DNA of 64,000 nucleotides, taken from assembly GCA_902805475.1 (NCBI GenBank), contig CADCSX010000005.1, positions 1,003,501 to 1,067,500 of the forward strand, given 5' to 3'. Under the pieces are notes generated by a model that ran no database searches, was not told where the DNA came from, and worked only from the letters and a program-made list of their open reading frames with translations. Positions 47,438 through 58,118 of this stretch are shown here, in pieces; position 1 is the first letter of the stretch; the number at the start of each line of letters is the position of its first letter. The position numbers and the translations under genes are program-made. Source of the DNA: Entonaema liquescens. Lineage: Eukaryota; Ascomycota; Sordariomycetes; Xylariales; Xylariaceae.

Positions 47438-48842
47438 ATGGGCGCGATAACAATGCGAACAAGCCGGCGAGTCCTGGTCTCGAGCTCTCGCCTGCGCCAA
47501 ATCGTCCTTACCTCCGTGCTCTGTCTGGCGCTATACTGCTTCCTCCTCGTCCCAGACCACAGCCTCGACTCCTCGCGCCCGGCCATGGCAGATACCTTTC
47601 CTCACCCACACTCGAGGTCCTCCTACTCGGACCCCAAAACCAAACTATCCCCAATCCTCCTCAACAACCGCTTCCTCACAACCTCGCAGTGCGAGGCCAC
47701 CTTCCCAGGCTAACCACCGAAATCGACACCACCGTATCCAAAGGGCCCTTCCCCTCCGCCGGAACCCGCACGGCCTGGGCCCCACAATCCTCCGCATCCG
47801 CGACGGGAAGCTCTCCATCCTCTCTCACGCGCGCCGGGTCGACCTCTCCGAAGCCATGCTGCAGCACCGCTCGGCGACTCTGCACCAGCTCTCGTACGCG
47901 CTGCTCACCACGCCCCCGTCCGAGCCCCTGCCCGACACCGTATTTGCCTTCAACCACGAAGACGACCCGACCTCGCCCTCGCTGTCGTACTCGCGCGCGG
48001 CGGACCCGGCCTTCAACGGCGCGGGCCGACACGTGTTCGCGGTCCCGCACTTCAGTTTCTTCGCGTGGCCGGTGGCCGGCGTGCGGTCGTTCCCGCGGGC
48101 CGCGGGGGCTATTGCCCAGTTGGAATCGCGCGTCTCGTCCTGGCGTGCTAAGGACCCGCGCGCGGTGTGGCGCGGGACGACGTGGTTCAACAGTCCGCGC
48201 GGGGGCGGACGGTTGCGGCACGACCTGGTGCTTAGGGCGCGGGGGGAGCCGTGGGCGGACGTGGAGCCGCTCGCGGCGAACGGGAGTAACGCGCTGATGA
48301 TTGAGGACTTCTGCCGGTACCGCTATGTCGTGCACACGGAGGGGGTGACGTATAGCGGGCGCTTCCAGTACCACCAGTTGTGCGCGAGTGTGGTTTTGTC
48401 GCCGCCTATCGCTTGGATGCAGCATACCACGCATCTCGTGCGTCCCGTGTTTAGTTACCAGCTCGAGGGGGTAGAGCGCGCTCCCTCCGACGCTGTTAAT
48501 GGTGGGAAACTGGTGCCCTACCCGGCGGCTTGGGTGAAGGCTGCTTGGCCGAAAGAGTACGATCCACGGGAGGCTAATATTGTGTTCGTGGCGCCGGATT
48601 GGAGCGATCTAGAAAGTACGATCGCGTGGCTAGAGCAACATCCCCAGATCGCGGAGGGCATCGCGCGGCGGCAGCGCGAACTGTTCGATGGTGGAGGATA
48701 TTTTAGTCCTGCGGCGGAAATGTGCTATTGGCGCGCTCTGCTTCGAGGTTGGAGCAAGGTAGTCAGAACAGAAGGACAAGGCTTCGAAGATCTAGAAGAA
48801 ATACCGTGGGAGGAGTTCAGCTTGAAAGAAGTCCATAAGTAG
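47438..48842 (+). CDS. GT90 (CAP10-family) glycosyltransferase (two frame breaks)
   Basis: A Golgi/ER type II membrane protein of the CAP10 family, which transfers xylose or glucose to glycans or proteins. There are no introns. The N-terminus is basic (MRTSRRVLVSSSRLRQ) followed by a membrane anchor at about residues 24-41 (IVLTSVLCLALYCFLLVP). Family landmarks follow: CEATFPG, LSILSHARRVDLSEAML, HFSFFAWP, AVWRGTTWFNS, IEDFCRYRYVVHTEGVTYSG, FQYHQLCASVVLSPP, IVFVAPDWSDLE and YFSPAAEMCYWRAL. Two single-base losses break the frame: between FPG and LTTEID at about 47710 (GGCTAA, one C short), and at the C4 run 47751-47754. With both added the length is 1407, or 468 residues. As written, only an 91-residue N-terminal piece or an internal start at 47856 could be read. 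Confidence 0.85.
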
Positions 48843-49065
48843 CTTTGCATAGTATAAACAGCCTGGAGGGAAAAAGAAGCATGGACACAGCGGTTGGGAT
48901 ATATACTCTAAATTTCCATCATTAATATGATACACCTTGTGATTATTATTTTATATATACACCTATGTGCAGCGCATCTACCTACCTAACCGCTCCGTGC
49001 GCTTAGGCTAGCGAATGCATCTGGGCTATGTCGACCATTATTCCAAGCCATTTCCATTCCAAGTG

Positions 49066-51269
49066 TCATGCTCTCTCGGCTCCTAGCACCTGAGGGAGCT
49101 GGATTAGATTACTGGGTGCCGCGAACGGCGACGGAGCTGCATTTGCAGTTGGGACAGGCGTTGCTGCACTATGCATAAAAGGGTTGTTACTTCCTGATTG
49201 AAGTACTGTGTTCTGTTGGGGGTGCCTGTGGTTGTGTCTGTACAGGGGCTGTTTGGTTTAGTTGTGTGTTGGGCGTGCTCTGATCTTGCACCTGAGGACG
49301 AGCCGGGGCTAGCTGAGGATAGTTGTATAGAGCCATGATCGAAGCGGTGTTGGGTCTTGGAGGCAGTTGCTGCTGCTGCTGCTGCTGCTGGAACGGTTGG
49401 AACTGTTGGAATTGCTGAGGCTGTTGCGGCTGTTGCTGTTGGTACACCGGCTGGCTTGCCACTTGTACAAGAGGTTGCGGCTCGCACCATGCCTGTTGGG
49501 CTGGCTGAGACATCGCGGCGGGTGTGGGGGCTTGTACAGGTTGGCTCGTCGTAAAGAACGGATTGCCCGCATTGCTTGCGTTGCTTGCATACGCAGAGTG
49601 GGATGCGTTATAGAAGTTCTGTTGTGACTGCTCGGGTATTTGATTTAGAGTTGGCGACGCGATTTTAGTAGGCGATCTAGCAAAGGGGTTATTCGCAAGA
49701 GATCCCTGGCTTTGGAATGGCGAAGTGTTTAAAGAAAGTGCGGGCTGCGGATTTGCAGGAGCTTGTAGGAATGGATTGTAGCTTTGCGTTTGCTGCGAAG
49801 GTAGCTGAGGAAACGTCTGACTGCTAGTAAATGAGGGTTGCGTAAAACTCTGTGTCTGTTGGAATTGTGGAGTCATCGGTTGCGTATAGAAGGACTGCGA
49901 CATGGGCTGAGGAGCAGGTAGTCCCCCGGTATGGTGTGGGAACAGCGCTTGCTGAGGAGCCGGCGCTATAGATAGGTTTTGCAGGCTCTGGTTCAAGTTA
50001 AAGTCGGCTTGCTGAGTCGGCATATCGAATGGGTTCGAAGCATAAAAGGGGTTCCTGTTCTGTAGAGTCCCTGTCGACTGCGACGACTGAGGTTGAGCTG
50101 GCTGTATATCCCAGGGGTTGTTTGACGCGGGGCTAGCTGGACTCGGCGCAGTCTGTGGGCTAGACCTCGATAATCCGATGGAGGGCGCGGTTCTCGGCGT
50201 CAAAGGTTGAGGTGTTAGCGACCGGGATGTCGGAGGAGGTCGAGAACTGTCACGGCTTGGTAGAGATAACGGGGTGCTCCTCCACCCTCTCCTAACCGGA
50301 CTAATGCTTCTATAGTCTTCTCTAGGTTGCCATTCACGCCCTTTAAAATCATAGCGTTGCGTTTATCGTCCGTAAACCCCATATCCCTGAGCTGTGTTAA
50401 CTTCTGTGCCGTATCTTCTGGTGTGTCTTGATGCACGCTGGCTCCAAATCCTTTAGGTGCTTTGCTGCGCGACTGGTCAGGACTGCGTGGAGGATCGTGG
50501 ACACCGAAAACACTTTCTCTTGGACGCGTCTCCTTCTTAGACCGAAAGGAGAAGAAACGGCTACCGGTCTTGGGCGGGAGCGGCGGCGGAGTACCTTCGT
50601 CTGAACTTCCAGTATTATGCTTTTGGTACCGTTTACGGCCTTCTGCACATACTTGGCCCGTATAAATCGTTCCATGGCGGAATCAGCTTCGTCGGCGTCG
50701 ATGGGTACTGGCGGTTTCTTATTCTGGGGATTGTAAATCTTATTCGACGCGTCGTTTCCCATTCGCTTCATACTCTACTAATGTTGTTAGTAAAGACTAG
50801 GCGAACCTTATCTGGGAACTTGAAGGTGATTCGTACTTCGACTTGGTCGTTCGACCAGCTATCCATGCTGAGCGATTTAACCTTAGAGATATGCGTACCC
50901 AACTTGCGATGGATAGCGGCGCATCGCATGCAAAGAAAAACACCTAACTATAACCACATTAGCGTCGGGTTTGTATCGATTGTTGTTGGGTGTAGGTATT
51001 TTAGGTGACGGCTAAGAATCTACAATAATCGTATCGGGGTTAACTTTGAATACATACGTTCCATGATGCCCAAGCTAGAAGACACAGGTTAGCCTTGAGT
51101 TCGGTTCTGTAACAATAAAATGTAACAGAAGTAACTTTTGCAAGTAGCACATACATGGATTTCTTGCTTGACAATCGGCGCAAAAATTATTTCCTGCTAC
51201 GTTATGTACAAGATCCTGCAAGACCTTCTCATTTCGCGCCTGCTGGCGCTTGCTCATGAGCCCAGACAT
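49066..51269 (-). CDS. ArfGAP protein with UBA domain and Q/NPF-rich tail (Gts1-like; three frame breaks)
   Basis: It is a GTPase-activating protein for Arf in vesicle traffic. Exons on minus: 51269-51155, 51074-51058 (17 nt), 50947-50837 and 50774-49066. The ArfGAP zinc finger is CX2CX16CX2C (Cys30, 33, 50, 53) with the arginine finger at Arg58 in AAIHRKLGTH; the spacing confirms the 17-nt exon. A UBA domain follows (TAQKLTQLRDMGFTDD, NLEKTIEALVRL), then a long Pro/Gln/Ser-rich tail with several NPF motifs and a polyQ run. Breaks: one base short at A4 50621-50624, one base short at C4 50271-50274, and one base extra at C5 49218-49222. The net corrected length is 650 residues. As read without the last change, the end SGSNNPFMHS...SNLIQLP would be lost. 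Confidence 0.85.
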
Positions 51270-52516
51270 ATTTGCGCTCGTTATTTGAATTATAAATCAA
51301 TGCTCACGAGAGCATCGATCGAGTTGTAGATTCGGTTGCAACGACGGCGCGGCTGAAAAAAAAAAAAAAAGTTGGGCTTCTGACAAAACAACAAATTAGG
51401 AGATTCGCGTGGAGGCTGGGAGACGACTGAAGCCGAAGGAGGGTATGTCGCTGTTGGGATATAGGTCAGGGGGGGTTATTTCTTCCTCGATTCGGATTGG
51501 GCCTTCATCAGCTGGAACTGGGCATTGTGATTTGAGAGTTGTCAGATATAAAGGAGCATTAAAAAAAAAAAGAAGAGGCCTTAGCAAATGTACAACCAAG
51601 CCTTGCCGACACGAGTATAATCTCGAAGGTTTTCAGGTTGTCGGCTGGCAAATAGAAGAAGAGAAAAGGACCAAAAGGAAACTGTAGAAAGAGTGTTGTT
51701 CCTAAGTCATTCTCGACTCCAAACGAAGTATGAATATTGAAGAAAGGATCGACGGGGCTTTTAGATGGGCCTGGATCGTAGTGACTTTCATACGAACTGC
51801 GTGAGAACCCACAAAAAAAATAAAGGAGGCAAAACCGGAAAGCACCCACCTGGAAAGCACCGTGCCCTCCTAAACTTGTCTCCAGCTAGCTAGTACGTGC
51901 AGGCCAGCATGCCTAAGTAGGTACTCCCCCGGCGTACTGTAACTGTTAAATCGTTCAAACGTTCAAACATTTTAACGCCTAGCCACCTGCAAGCTGAACC
52001 TAGCTTAGTGTAGCGCAGCGCCCACTTACATCCACAAATCCACCTTATGTACGTTCCTCCAGGTACCTAACTTTGGTCCCACTGTAAATGAAATCTAGTA
52101 GCCCAAATCCGTTTCTCGCTTCTCTTCCATTGGTTCTTTATTCAATATTATCAACCCGCAGTCTGCAACCAGACGCCAGACAGCTGCATATATGAAGCCA
52201 TCCACGTTGTCGACCGGCATTCCCCTTATTTTAAGGGTATTTCGTGCTTACGCTTCCCATTTATGTGCGTAAGGTCTAAGACTTATCTCGTAAAGACAGG
52301 GAATTAGAGCTCTAGGGCTTATCGACAATGACGAGGCAATGAGGCATATGGACCCCGGGCATGGGTCCGATTTATACTTACAGCGGTGTGACTATTCCAC
52401 CTGGTTGAATAACCTTAGAGGTATATTATGGCTTGATACGCACTCGAGCGCGGGTGTGTCATCTCGTCCTCCTTGTGTAATTCCTTCATCTATGCCAGGA
52501 CTTCTCAGAGATAGTC
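51270..52516. other. Intergenic between divergent genes
   Basis: It is the shared promoter region of the ArfGAP gene (-) and DUF985 gene (+), with an A13 tract near 51358 and scattered TAGGTA words. No gene is recognised. Confidence 0.5.
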
Positions 52517-53354
52517 ATGTCGGGTATAGAACTGAAACCGTCGTTTCCAGCGGGTCTTCCCTCAGCTGAGTCTGAGCCTCCATCTACTCGGACCTTCATA
52601 AAGGCGCTATCGCTGGAACCTCATATCGAGGGTGGATATTTCGTCGAAACCGATGTAGGTCTTTCGAGATAAAGATACCTATTCACCGATAATGATGGAT
52701 ATCTGTAGAAGTTCTTCGTAACATCTCAGCTTACTTCATCTCCCGTTTCCTAAACTTATCCTCTCTTGCTTGGAATTCAGGAATTCAGATGTCACGACGA
52801 TCCCCTCGTCTCAAGCAGCAACTAACAAAATCCCTGACTAGCGTGATCCTCTACTCATACCTTCCCCTTTCCCCCAAACTCCAGCATCATCTCTTGTGCC
52901 ACAAAGGCCCGGCTTCGATCCGGCTCATCGCAATGCCTCGACCACTATATTCTACTACCTAACCCCTCAATCGCCTCAAGGCAACTTTCACCGAAACCGA
53001 GGCAGGACCGTACATACTCTCCACCGCGGCCGTGGTGTATACGTGCTGATACATGCCGACGAGCCCGATCTTCCCGGCGGTGGGAAGAGAATCGAGACGT
53101 TCACCGTCGGCCCGGACGTTGCCAACGGCGAGAAGTTGCAGTGGATCGTCGAGGGAGGCAAGTTCAAAGCCAGCTTCTTACTTCCGGATAATGCTAGCAG
53201 TGGCGAGAAGACGAGTAGCGGACTCCTGATCTCTGAGACGGTAGTTCCTGGGTTTGAGTTCTGTGATCATGACTTCTTAAACACGGAAGAGTTTCGAAAG
53301 CTAGTTACGCCTGAGAAGGCTGAAGAATTGGCTTGGCTAGTGAGGAAAGCTTAG
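52517..53354 (+). CDS. DUF985 cupin-like protein (YML079w type)
   Basis: A single-domain cupin of unknown reaction. Two exons: 52517-52654 and 52842-53354, with a 187-bp intron in phase 0, giving 216 residues. Exon 1 has the start MSGIELKPSFPAG and the DUF985 block EPHIEGGYFVETD. I placed the acceptor at the CTAG before 52842 because the next codons give RDPLLIPSPFPQTP, the linker usually seen between ETD and PGFDP in fungal members. The core follows: NASTTIFYYLTP, GNFHRN, GRTVHTLHRGRG, LQWIVEGGKFKASFLL and SETVVPGFEFCDHDFL. A later acceptor at 52884 with another donor is possible but fits worse. The frame is intact. Confidence 0.85.
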
Positions 53355-54130
53355 CGACAGTTTAGAGACAATAGGAACCAGAATGCCTTGCCTATATTGC
53401 ACGATACGAAGTGCTAAGACACTGGATATGGCGAGTGTAACTTATCATTTTGACTTACATTCGGATATATCCCCCATGCATAATGCCTTGAGCTTCTTAT
53501 TCTCTTCGTTCCCACATCCTCTTATGCACATGACAATCAGTGCACTATAAAAACTGCATTGCGAGTATTTACTTCCTATGAAGATGGCAAAAAGATTGGG
53601 CGACACCCCTTTTTTAAAACAATGTTCACCGTCACCCAAGATCTAGCAATATCCCGCAAAGAGTAACAGTATAGACGTTACATGGCATACACACCCCGCA
53701 CTCATCCAATAGCAAGCATCACGACTCCATTCTACTATATAACAAGCGGCCCCAAACCCTCCAATGTGTCTGTAACTGTAAGCATAGAGTTACAAATGAG
53801 AATGCAAAGCGTGAGCTTTAAGACGGTGAGCCTAACTTAGCGTCTCCAGACCATCAGCGTCAGAGGTAATACTTTGCGATCGATAGACCGTTACTGATCA
53901 CATAATTTTTGAGTAACCAAATATAGAAAAAAATCTAACATTTTGATCTTAGACTTGTTTAACCCCGAGCCGCATCGATACGTTGACTAGTTATGATTCA
54001 TTCATAATTCAATTGCGGCCCTTTTCCTCTAGAGGCATATGTTAAGCACTTGGACTAAATATTCACGGAACGCCGAACCGGCTTTATATCAGTAGTATAT
54101 TAACACCAACACCCACAAGCCGTCGCCCCA
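53355..54130. other. Intergenic gap
   Basis: The 3' flank of the cupin gene and promoter of the decarboxylase gene. No gene is recognised. Confidence 0.5.
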
Positions 54131-55817
54131 ATGGACACAGAAACCTTCCTCAGTACCTCCTACACCCGCATCCGGGCCGTCGCGGCTGTCCCCCCCGGGT
54201 CTTCCGCACGCACGCTCCCCCCGCTATCAGCCCTCACCTCAGCGCGCACCAGCATCCCCTCCCCCTCCACCCCCTCCTCGCTCTCCGGCCGCGGCCCCGC
54301 CGCCACCCTCGCCCACCTGACGACCGACATCGCGCCCGCGCTCGCCGGCCACAACCGCACCGGCCGGTACTACGGGTTCGTCACGGGGTCCTCGCTACCC
54401 GTCGCCGAGGCCGCGGATAACCTGGTCTCGGCGCTGGATAACAGCGTCCAGGTACACCTGCCGGGGCAGAGCGTAGCTACGGACGTCGAAGACGCCGCGC
54501 TGGGGCTGTTGTTGCGGTTGTTGGGTTTGGAGGAGGCGGAGAGGACGTGGGCTGGTCGCACGTTTACCACCGGTGCGACGGCGAGTAATGTCCTGGGCTT
54601 GGCGTGCGGCCGTGAGGCCGTGGTTGCCGCTCGCTTGCCGCCGGGAGATGGTGTCGGGGAGTTGGGTCTGCTGGGCGCGTGTGCGGCCGCAGGTGTCAGG
54701 GAGATCCAGGTGCTGACGAGTATGGGCCACAGCTCGCTGTCGAAAGCAGCGGCTGTCGTGGGGTTGGGACGGCGCGCGGTGAAGGAGTTGCGGTACAGCG
54801 AGGCGGAGCCCTGGAGGCTGGACTTGGATGCTGTAGAGCGGGAGTTGCAGCGCGAGGGGGTTGCTAGTATCGTGGCTGTTAGTGCGGGTGAGGTTAATAC
54901 GGGGAGGTTTGCGACGACTGGCTTCGAGGAGATGCGCCGGCTACGGGATCTAGCTGATAAGTATAACGCTTGGATACATGTTGATGGTGGTACGTTTGTC
55001 TTGCCCCTATTGACACATGTGGATATAGATGTCCATTGAGAGAAGTTATGTTAACGTCTAACTGGGGAATTCTAGCATTTGGCATGTTCGCCCGTGCTCT
55101 CCCGGCTACAAGCGAGTTTGCGCGACTCCGGGAATTTACAGCTGGTCTCGAGCTTGCGGATAGTATCACTGTGGACGGGCACAAGCTGCTCAACGTGGTA
55201 CGTCTTTCTTCTTCTATTGCTCCCATAACCCTTAGTTAAAATCACAACCTCACCAACTACCCACAGCCCTACGACACCGGCATATTCTTCACCCGGACCT
55301 CCACCATCCCCAAGCCGTCTTCCAGAACCCCAACGCGGTATACCTCTCGACGCCCACCCCGTCCTCCGGCCCCGCCATCCCCAGCCCCCTCAACATCGGG
55401 CTCGAGAACTCGCGGCGCTTCCGCGCTTTACCCGTGTACGCGGTGCTTCTGAGTGAGGGCGCGGCCGGAATAGCCGACATGCTGGCGCGCATGGTGCGGC
55501 TGGCTCGCGGTATTGCCGGGGCTATAGCCCGCGACGAACAACTAAAAGACGACTACGAATTACTGGCCGGGAAGGAGGAAGACGACACGCATATCGTGGT
55601 GTTATTCCGCGCGCGAGATGCGGGGCTCAATGCTGAGTTGGTTGACAAGATACAGGCGTCTGGGCAGTGGTACGTCAGCGGGACGAAGTGGGAGGGACAG
55701 CCTGCGTGTCGGATTGCGGTGTCGAGCTGGCGGGTTAATGTCGATGAGGACTTGGCGTTTGTCAAGAGTAAGTTGGCTGAGACAGCTAAGGAGTGGAAGG
55801 AGGGTGGTAATAAATGA
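54131..55817 (+). CDS. Group II PLP-dependent decarboxylase (aromatic amino acid/tyrosine decarboxylase-like; one frame break)
   Basis: It is predicted to decarboxylate an amino acid, probably aromatic, with pyridoxal phosphate in the cytosol. Three exons: 54131-54989, 55076-55197 and 55267-55817 (introns 86 and 69 bp). Landmarks: HNRTGRYYGFVTGSS, FTTGATASNVLGLACGRE, VAVSAGEVNTG, then YNAWIHVDG|AFGMFARA across intron 1. The PLP lysine is Lys323 in DSITVDGHKLLNV, followed by PYDTGIFFTRT. At the C4 run 55308-55311 the frame loses one base (STIPK versus QAVFQNPN), after which STPTPSSGPAIPSPLNIG and ENSRRFRALPVYAVL continue correctly. With one base added the protein is 510 residues, normal for the family. 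The coding sequence is very GC-rich. The exact substrate is not determined. Confidence 0.87.
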
Positions 55818-56363
55818 ACAATATCTTAGATGGATAGGTGTGGCTTAGATTGGTTTACACAAGCTTAGATATTAAAGAAAATGCATCTGGCGACAACGGT
55901 AAAATCTTATAGTTCTTCCTATCGTCTTTCTTGGTAGATGTATCTTTTAGATAGTCTCTCTAGCTAGGCCAACTCGTATTCGCAAGTCGAGAATATTATT
56001 CGAACAGGCTTGGTTTGGGAGCTGCCTTGAGGGATTTCCCTCCTTGTGACAGATAACAGCTACCATTGTTCCCTTCATAAAACCGTGTTGTCGAAGGACT
56101 TTAGGCTCGCCGTCTTGCTGGGGGAGTGGGTATCGAGGGCAGGTAGATAATCTTGATGCTAGATATAGCTTTCAAGGACCTATTTCCATCCCTGGAGGCG
56201 ATATTCCCGATATTCGTCTAAGAGTAGCTGGTTGGACTGTATAGTAGACCATAGACTATGAGGAATCCGAACTTGACTCTGGCCGTAGCATCGACACCAG
56301 TTGGAAATAGTAACAAGCTCGACAACATCCAACCCTAATCTCATATCATATTACCCTCCCTCC
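55818..56363. other. Intergenic between convergent genes
   Basis: 3' flanks only; nothing else identified. Confidence 0.5.
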
Positions 56364-56657
56364 TCAACCAAACTTCCGACTCCCTCCCTTCGTCTTCCCC
56401 TCACCATCCTTACTCTTATCCTTCACCCTGCCCTTCCCAATCAACTCGAGATGCCCCGCGCGCTCCCCCAACAACTTCTCCGTCTTCGCGACCAAGCCCG
56501 CCGCCAGCCTCTTCTGCATCTTATCCGCGGCCGAAGCGTTCTTCGCCTTAGTCACGCGCGCGCCTTTTTTCGTCTTAGGTGGTTGCGGCTTCGCCTTCCT
56601 GCCCGACGACGCTGCTGAAGAGCCGGCTTTCTTGGGTTTGACGGCGCCTTGGGCCAT
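56364..56657 (-). CDS. Small basic DUF2462 (UPF0390) protein
   Basis: It is 97 residues, single exon. It is very rich in Lys, Ala and Gly: start MAQGAVKPKKAGSSAAS, then KTKKGARVTKAK, then the central helix ADKMQKRLAAGLVAKTEKLL and GERAGHLELI, then a basic tail ending GGSRKFG. This matches the small eukaryotic DUF2462 family (Leydig-cell 10-kDa homologues), thought to be nuclear or nucleolar; its role is unknown. ATG is preceded on this strand by an A-rich leader (a T11 tract on plus at about 56666). The frame is intact. Confidence 0.8.
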   Translation of the reverse strand: MAQGAVKPKKAGSSAASSGRKAKPQPPKTKKGARVTKAKNASAADKMQKRLAAGLVAKTEKLLGERAGHLELIGKGRVKDKSKDGEGKTKGGSRKFG

Positions 56658-58118
56658 TATTGTCTTTTTTTTTTTTCGACCGGTCTAGATGACGGCGTCT
56701 GTGTGGGGAAAGACTACGCGAGGGGGGATGGATGGTATGGGGTGAGGTGAGTTTATCGGGATCTGATCTGATCTGATCAAAGTCGGTTGTGTATAGCCTC
56801 CTTGCGGGGGGTATGTATCTACCACTTCCGTTCTATGTCTGTCGCAAAGCCCTTCGATGCCGAATTGGCACGTACGTACGTAGTAAAGAACACCACAATA
56901 TTGATGATCTGATCTGACACGCGAGTCAAATTTATTTTCGTCGTCGATGCAGCAGTTGTCGTCGTGTATTCGGTGGTGGCAGTGCGCTATTCGGATCTTG
57001 TTCCCCGAACTTTTTGTCTTCGTCTTGTTGGGAGGTGAGAAAAGCTCAAGTCGCACCGCAGGACACTAGAAATAACTTTTTTTTGTGGGGCCAGTGCGCC
57101 CGAACTAACCCCCCACTTGCATATGCACAATCCACTTTTCCCGGGCCGCTCCCGGGGAATGCTTCGATCCCGAAATGTCCGAGTGCCTACCGGGATCTGC
57201 AGAGTTTCAATAAATATGCAGTTCATCAACGCCCTGTTACTCAGTGTGGATTCAAATAGGCTATTAACATGCCGAAATATCTTCCCATGTACTCAAGAGG
57301 TAGTAGCATGGGAAGTTTACCTTGACTGCGTGCATTAGAGTATTAGAGGAGTATCTTTACGTGGCGCTTGGTTATTTGACCTCAGTGACCGTGAATTAGT
57401 CTCGGGAGGTTTCGGAATGGATATGTTTGACGGGTTATACTACTCGCCGATTATTAATCGAACGAGAGTCAGAAAGCGATAGGTTACTTTTGGACTTTTA
57501 GAACATCGGGGATGATTACGGCCATGCTCATAAGGAGGCATTTGTGTTTGTACGTCTTCAAGTCAATTCACGGCATATTAAGCAACTCATAATTTAGCAA
57601 AGTTTTTTAATTTGTCTTTTGGAATCGAAGGATTCGAGGCGCTATGCTAAGCTAGCTTCAATCTTGGGCCGCTTGGGCCGGATATAATACATACAAAACA
57701 GTTATGATTGAACGATGATGCAATGAAAGTGTCCCTTATGTTGGGTATAGTTTGGATATCGATCCCTGAATCCCCTTCTAGCCCTATATTTTGCATGCCT
57801 GAACTCCGAGTGGAAGAAAGACATCCATGCTAGATGAAGATAAAAATCAAGTCCAAAAACGCCGTGGAATGTATGCATGTATGAATGCCCGTAGGCGTGA
57901 AAAAATATTTATAATAATACAAGGCCACAGTAGTAGCAGATTGAAGAGAAGGAAATTCGTTTCATATGACGTTGCCCCTGGGTATATATATGCGATGCGA
58001 TGAATGTATAGTACCGTCTAATGCAATAAGACGTAGGAGACGTAAGAGACGAGAAAGGAATACGTCGACTAAATGAAACATTAAGAAGGGTCTTCTTAAT
58101 TGGTAGTGGGCATCGCCT
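56658..58118. other. Intergenic gap
   Basis: The promoter of the DUF2462 gene and the 3' flank of the CFEM gene. A GATCT tandem word sits near 56760-56778. No gene is recognised. Confidence 0.5.

Noticed and set aside
47676..48434. 252-codon open frame on minus opposite GT90
   Set aside because: Shadow of a GC3-rich gene: Arg/Pro-rich, low complexity, no motif.
52659..52884. Alternative DUF985 intron (donor GTCTTT, acceptor before 52885)
   Set aside because: It keeps the frame but loses the RDPLLIPSPFPQ linker expected in fungal homologues and uses a weaker donor.
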